Assembly (NCBI RefSeq): GCF_000202635.1
Contig: NC_015125.1
Location: forward strand, 744,001 to 808,000
Reading direction: 5' to 3'
DNA: 64,000 nt
Source: Microbacterium testaceum StLB037
GTDB lineage: Bacteria > Actinomycetota > Actinomycetes > Actinomycetales > Microbacteriaceae
Part shown: piece by piece, positions 63,147 through 64,000 of the stretch
Layout: every line of letters starts with the position of its first letter
How positions within the stretch are numbered: the stretch's first letter is position 1
The notes under the pieces: generated by a model
What the model saw: only the letters and a program-made list of their open reading frames with translations
Told to the model about the DNA's origin: nothing
Databases searched by the model: none
Translations under genes and position numbers: made by a program

Positions 63147-64000
63147 ATGAGCTCCGCCGACACCCACTGCCCCTACTGCGCATTGCAATGCGCCATGACC
63201 GTCAGCCACGCGGGCTCCACGACGGTCACCGGCCGCGACTTCCCCACCAACCGGGGAGGGCTCTGCGCCAAGGGCTGGACGTCGGCGGAGCTCCTGGCCT
63301 CCCCCCACAGACTCCGGATGCCACTGATGCGGCGCCCCGACGGGACCCTCGCCGAGACCACGTGGGACGAGGCACTGGATGCCGTGGCCGCGGCGTTCCG
63401 CGAGACGAAAGCGACCCACGGGCCCGACGCCAACGCCATCTTCGGCGGCGGCGGACTCACCAACGAGAAGGCCTACCAACTCGGCAAGTTCGCCCGCGTC
63501 GCGCTCGGCACCTCGCGCATCGACTACAACGGCCGGTTCTGCATGTCGTCGGCGGCGGCGGCATCCAACCGGGCCTTCGGGATGGACCGGGGCCTCCCCT
63601 TCCCCGTCACCGACCTCGACGACGCGCAGACGATTCTGCTGCTCGGCTCGAATGTCGCCGCGACAATGCCGCCGTTCCTCGCGCACCTCGCCGGAGCGCG
63701 GGCGAACGGCGGTCTCATCGTCGTCGACCCCCGCCGCTCGGCCACCGCGCGCCTCACCGAAGACGGTGCCGGCACCCACCTGCAACCCGCGCCCGGCACC
63801 GACCTGCCGCTGCTGCTCGGCCTCACGCACATCGTCATCGCCGAGGGCCTCGCGGACCGCGCGTATATAGAGGAGCGCACGACCGGCTTCGACGCCCTGC
63901 GCCGCTCGGTTGCCGCGTGGTGGCCGGAGCGCACTTCCGCCACCACCGGCATCCCCGTCATGCAGCTGCGAGAGACCGCGCGCCGTCTCGCCGCGGGACG
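63147..64000 (+). CDS. assimilatory nitrate reductase, molybdopterin oxidoreductase (C-terminus beyond window)
   Basis: The visible 284 residues start CPYCALQC and continue to GGLCAKG, the four-Cys [4Fe-4S] site of the DMSO reductase family. TTWDEALDAVAAAF and the NGRFCMSSAAAASNRAFG segment with its Cys (possible Mo ligand near residue 133) follow, then IVVDPRRSATAR for the cofactor. With narK immediately upstream, a cytoplasmic NasA/NasC-type enzyme feeding nitrite to NirBD is the best reading. The gene runs off the right edge. Confidence 0.92.
   Translation, partial: MSSADTHCPYCALQCAMTVSHAGSTTVTGRDFPTNRGGLCAKGWTSAELLASPHRLRMPLMRRPDGTLAETTWDEALDAVAAAFRETKATHGPDANAIFGGGGLTNEKAYQLGKFARVALGTSRIDYNGRFCMSSAAAASNRAFGMDRGLPFPVTDLDDAQTILLLGSNVAATMPPFLAHLAGARANGGLIVVDPRRSATARLTEDGAGTHLQPAPGTDLPLLLGLTHIVIAEGLADRAYIEERTTGFDALRRSVAAWWPERTSATTGIPVMQLRETARRLAAG

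Noticed and set aside
1..64000. CRISPR array, tRNA or rRNA genes
   Set aside because: No regularly spaced repeats with unique spacers and no cloverleaf-like segments with a GTTCGA-type T-loop outside coding genes were found by reading.

Overview
The window reads as chromosome of a high-GC actinobacterium of the Microbacteriaceae, most likely a Microbacterium. The evidence is very high GC, almost every operon chained by ATGA/GTGA stop-start overlaps, several leaderless-looking genes, actinobacterial gene families (DUF6350/PerM, a HemD with a winged-helix tail, a Ddn-like F420 family protein), and hairpins built on GGATGCC/GGCATCC. No tRNA, rRNA, CRISPR array, transposase or prophage structural gene was seen.

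Housekeeping and metabolic part (1 to about 42.8 kb). A heterodimeric ABC exporter preceded by a candidate leader peptide (1-3516) is followed by alkylation repair (ogt, ada-alkA). Next is a LacI-controlled glycan cassette (solute-binding protein, two permeases, GH130 enzyme, secreted glycan-active protein; 5968-13437). After a flavin disulfide oxidoreductase come purH, purN and a DUF6350 gene. Nitrite assimilation with siroheme synthesis (nirB, nirD, cobA, hemD, cbiX; 21258-27396) follows; cobA carries an apparent one-base frameshift. Then come an NCS2 purine permease, a secreted HEXXH protease, sucCD, an M14-like protein that has lost zinc ligands, a two-component system and several small proteins. 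A persulfide-responsive locus (CoA-disulfide reductase-rhodanese with a CstR-type repressor and its operator) lies at 39.6-41.7 kb.

Accessory part (about 43 to 61.4 kb). A Met/Cys-rich copper-storage-like gene and its convergent 85-residue partner occur twice (43.1 and 54.1 kb), the second copy truncated, and bracket about 10.9 kb. Inside lies a seven-gene minus-strand operon (43903-48320) that looks like an undescribed RiPP-type peptide system: an 89-residue precursor with four Cys ending in Cys, a PqqD-like/M50 membrane protease fusion, an SkfEF/YydIJ-like ABC pair, two small membrane proteins and an isoprenylcysteine carboxyl methyltransferase family enzyme. Just outside the repeat is a less GC-rich block: a SIR2-like protein, then a MazG-like pyrophosphatase, an M78 protease-macrodomain fusion, a P-loop kinase fused to a PurA/PurZ-type synthetase carrying Ser in place of the catalytic Asp, and a DUF7002-like protein. 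This looks like a nucleotide-modifying defence or conflict system, with all enzymatic parts of a 2-aminoadenine-type pathway except a dATPase.

The right end returns to nitrogen assimilation: a NarK nitrate/nitrite transporter and the start of an assimilatory nitrate reductase, functionally linked to nirBD 34 kb upstream. Functions are inferred by reading the sequence; no database search was run.
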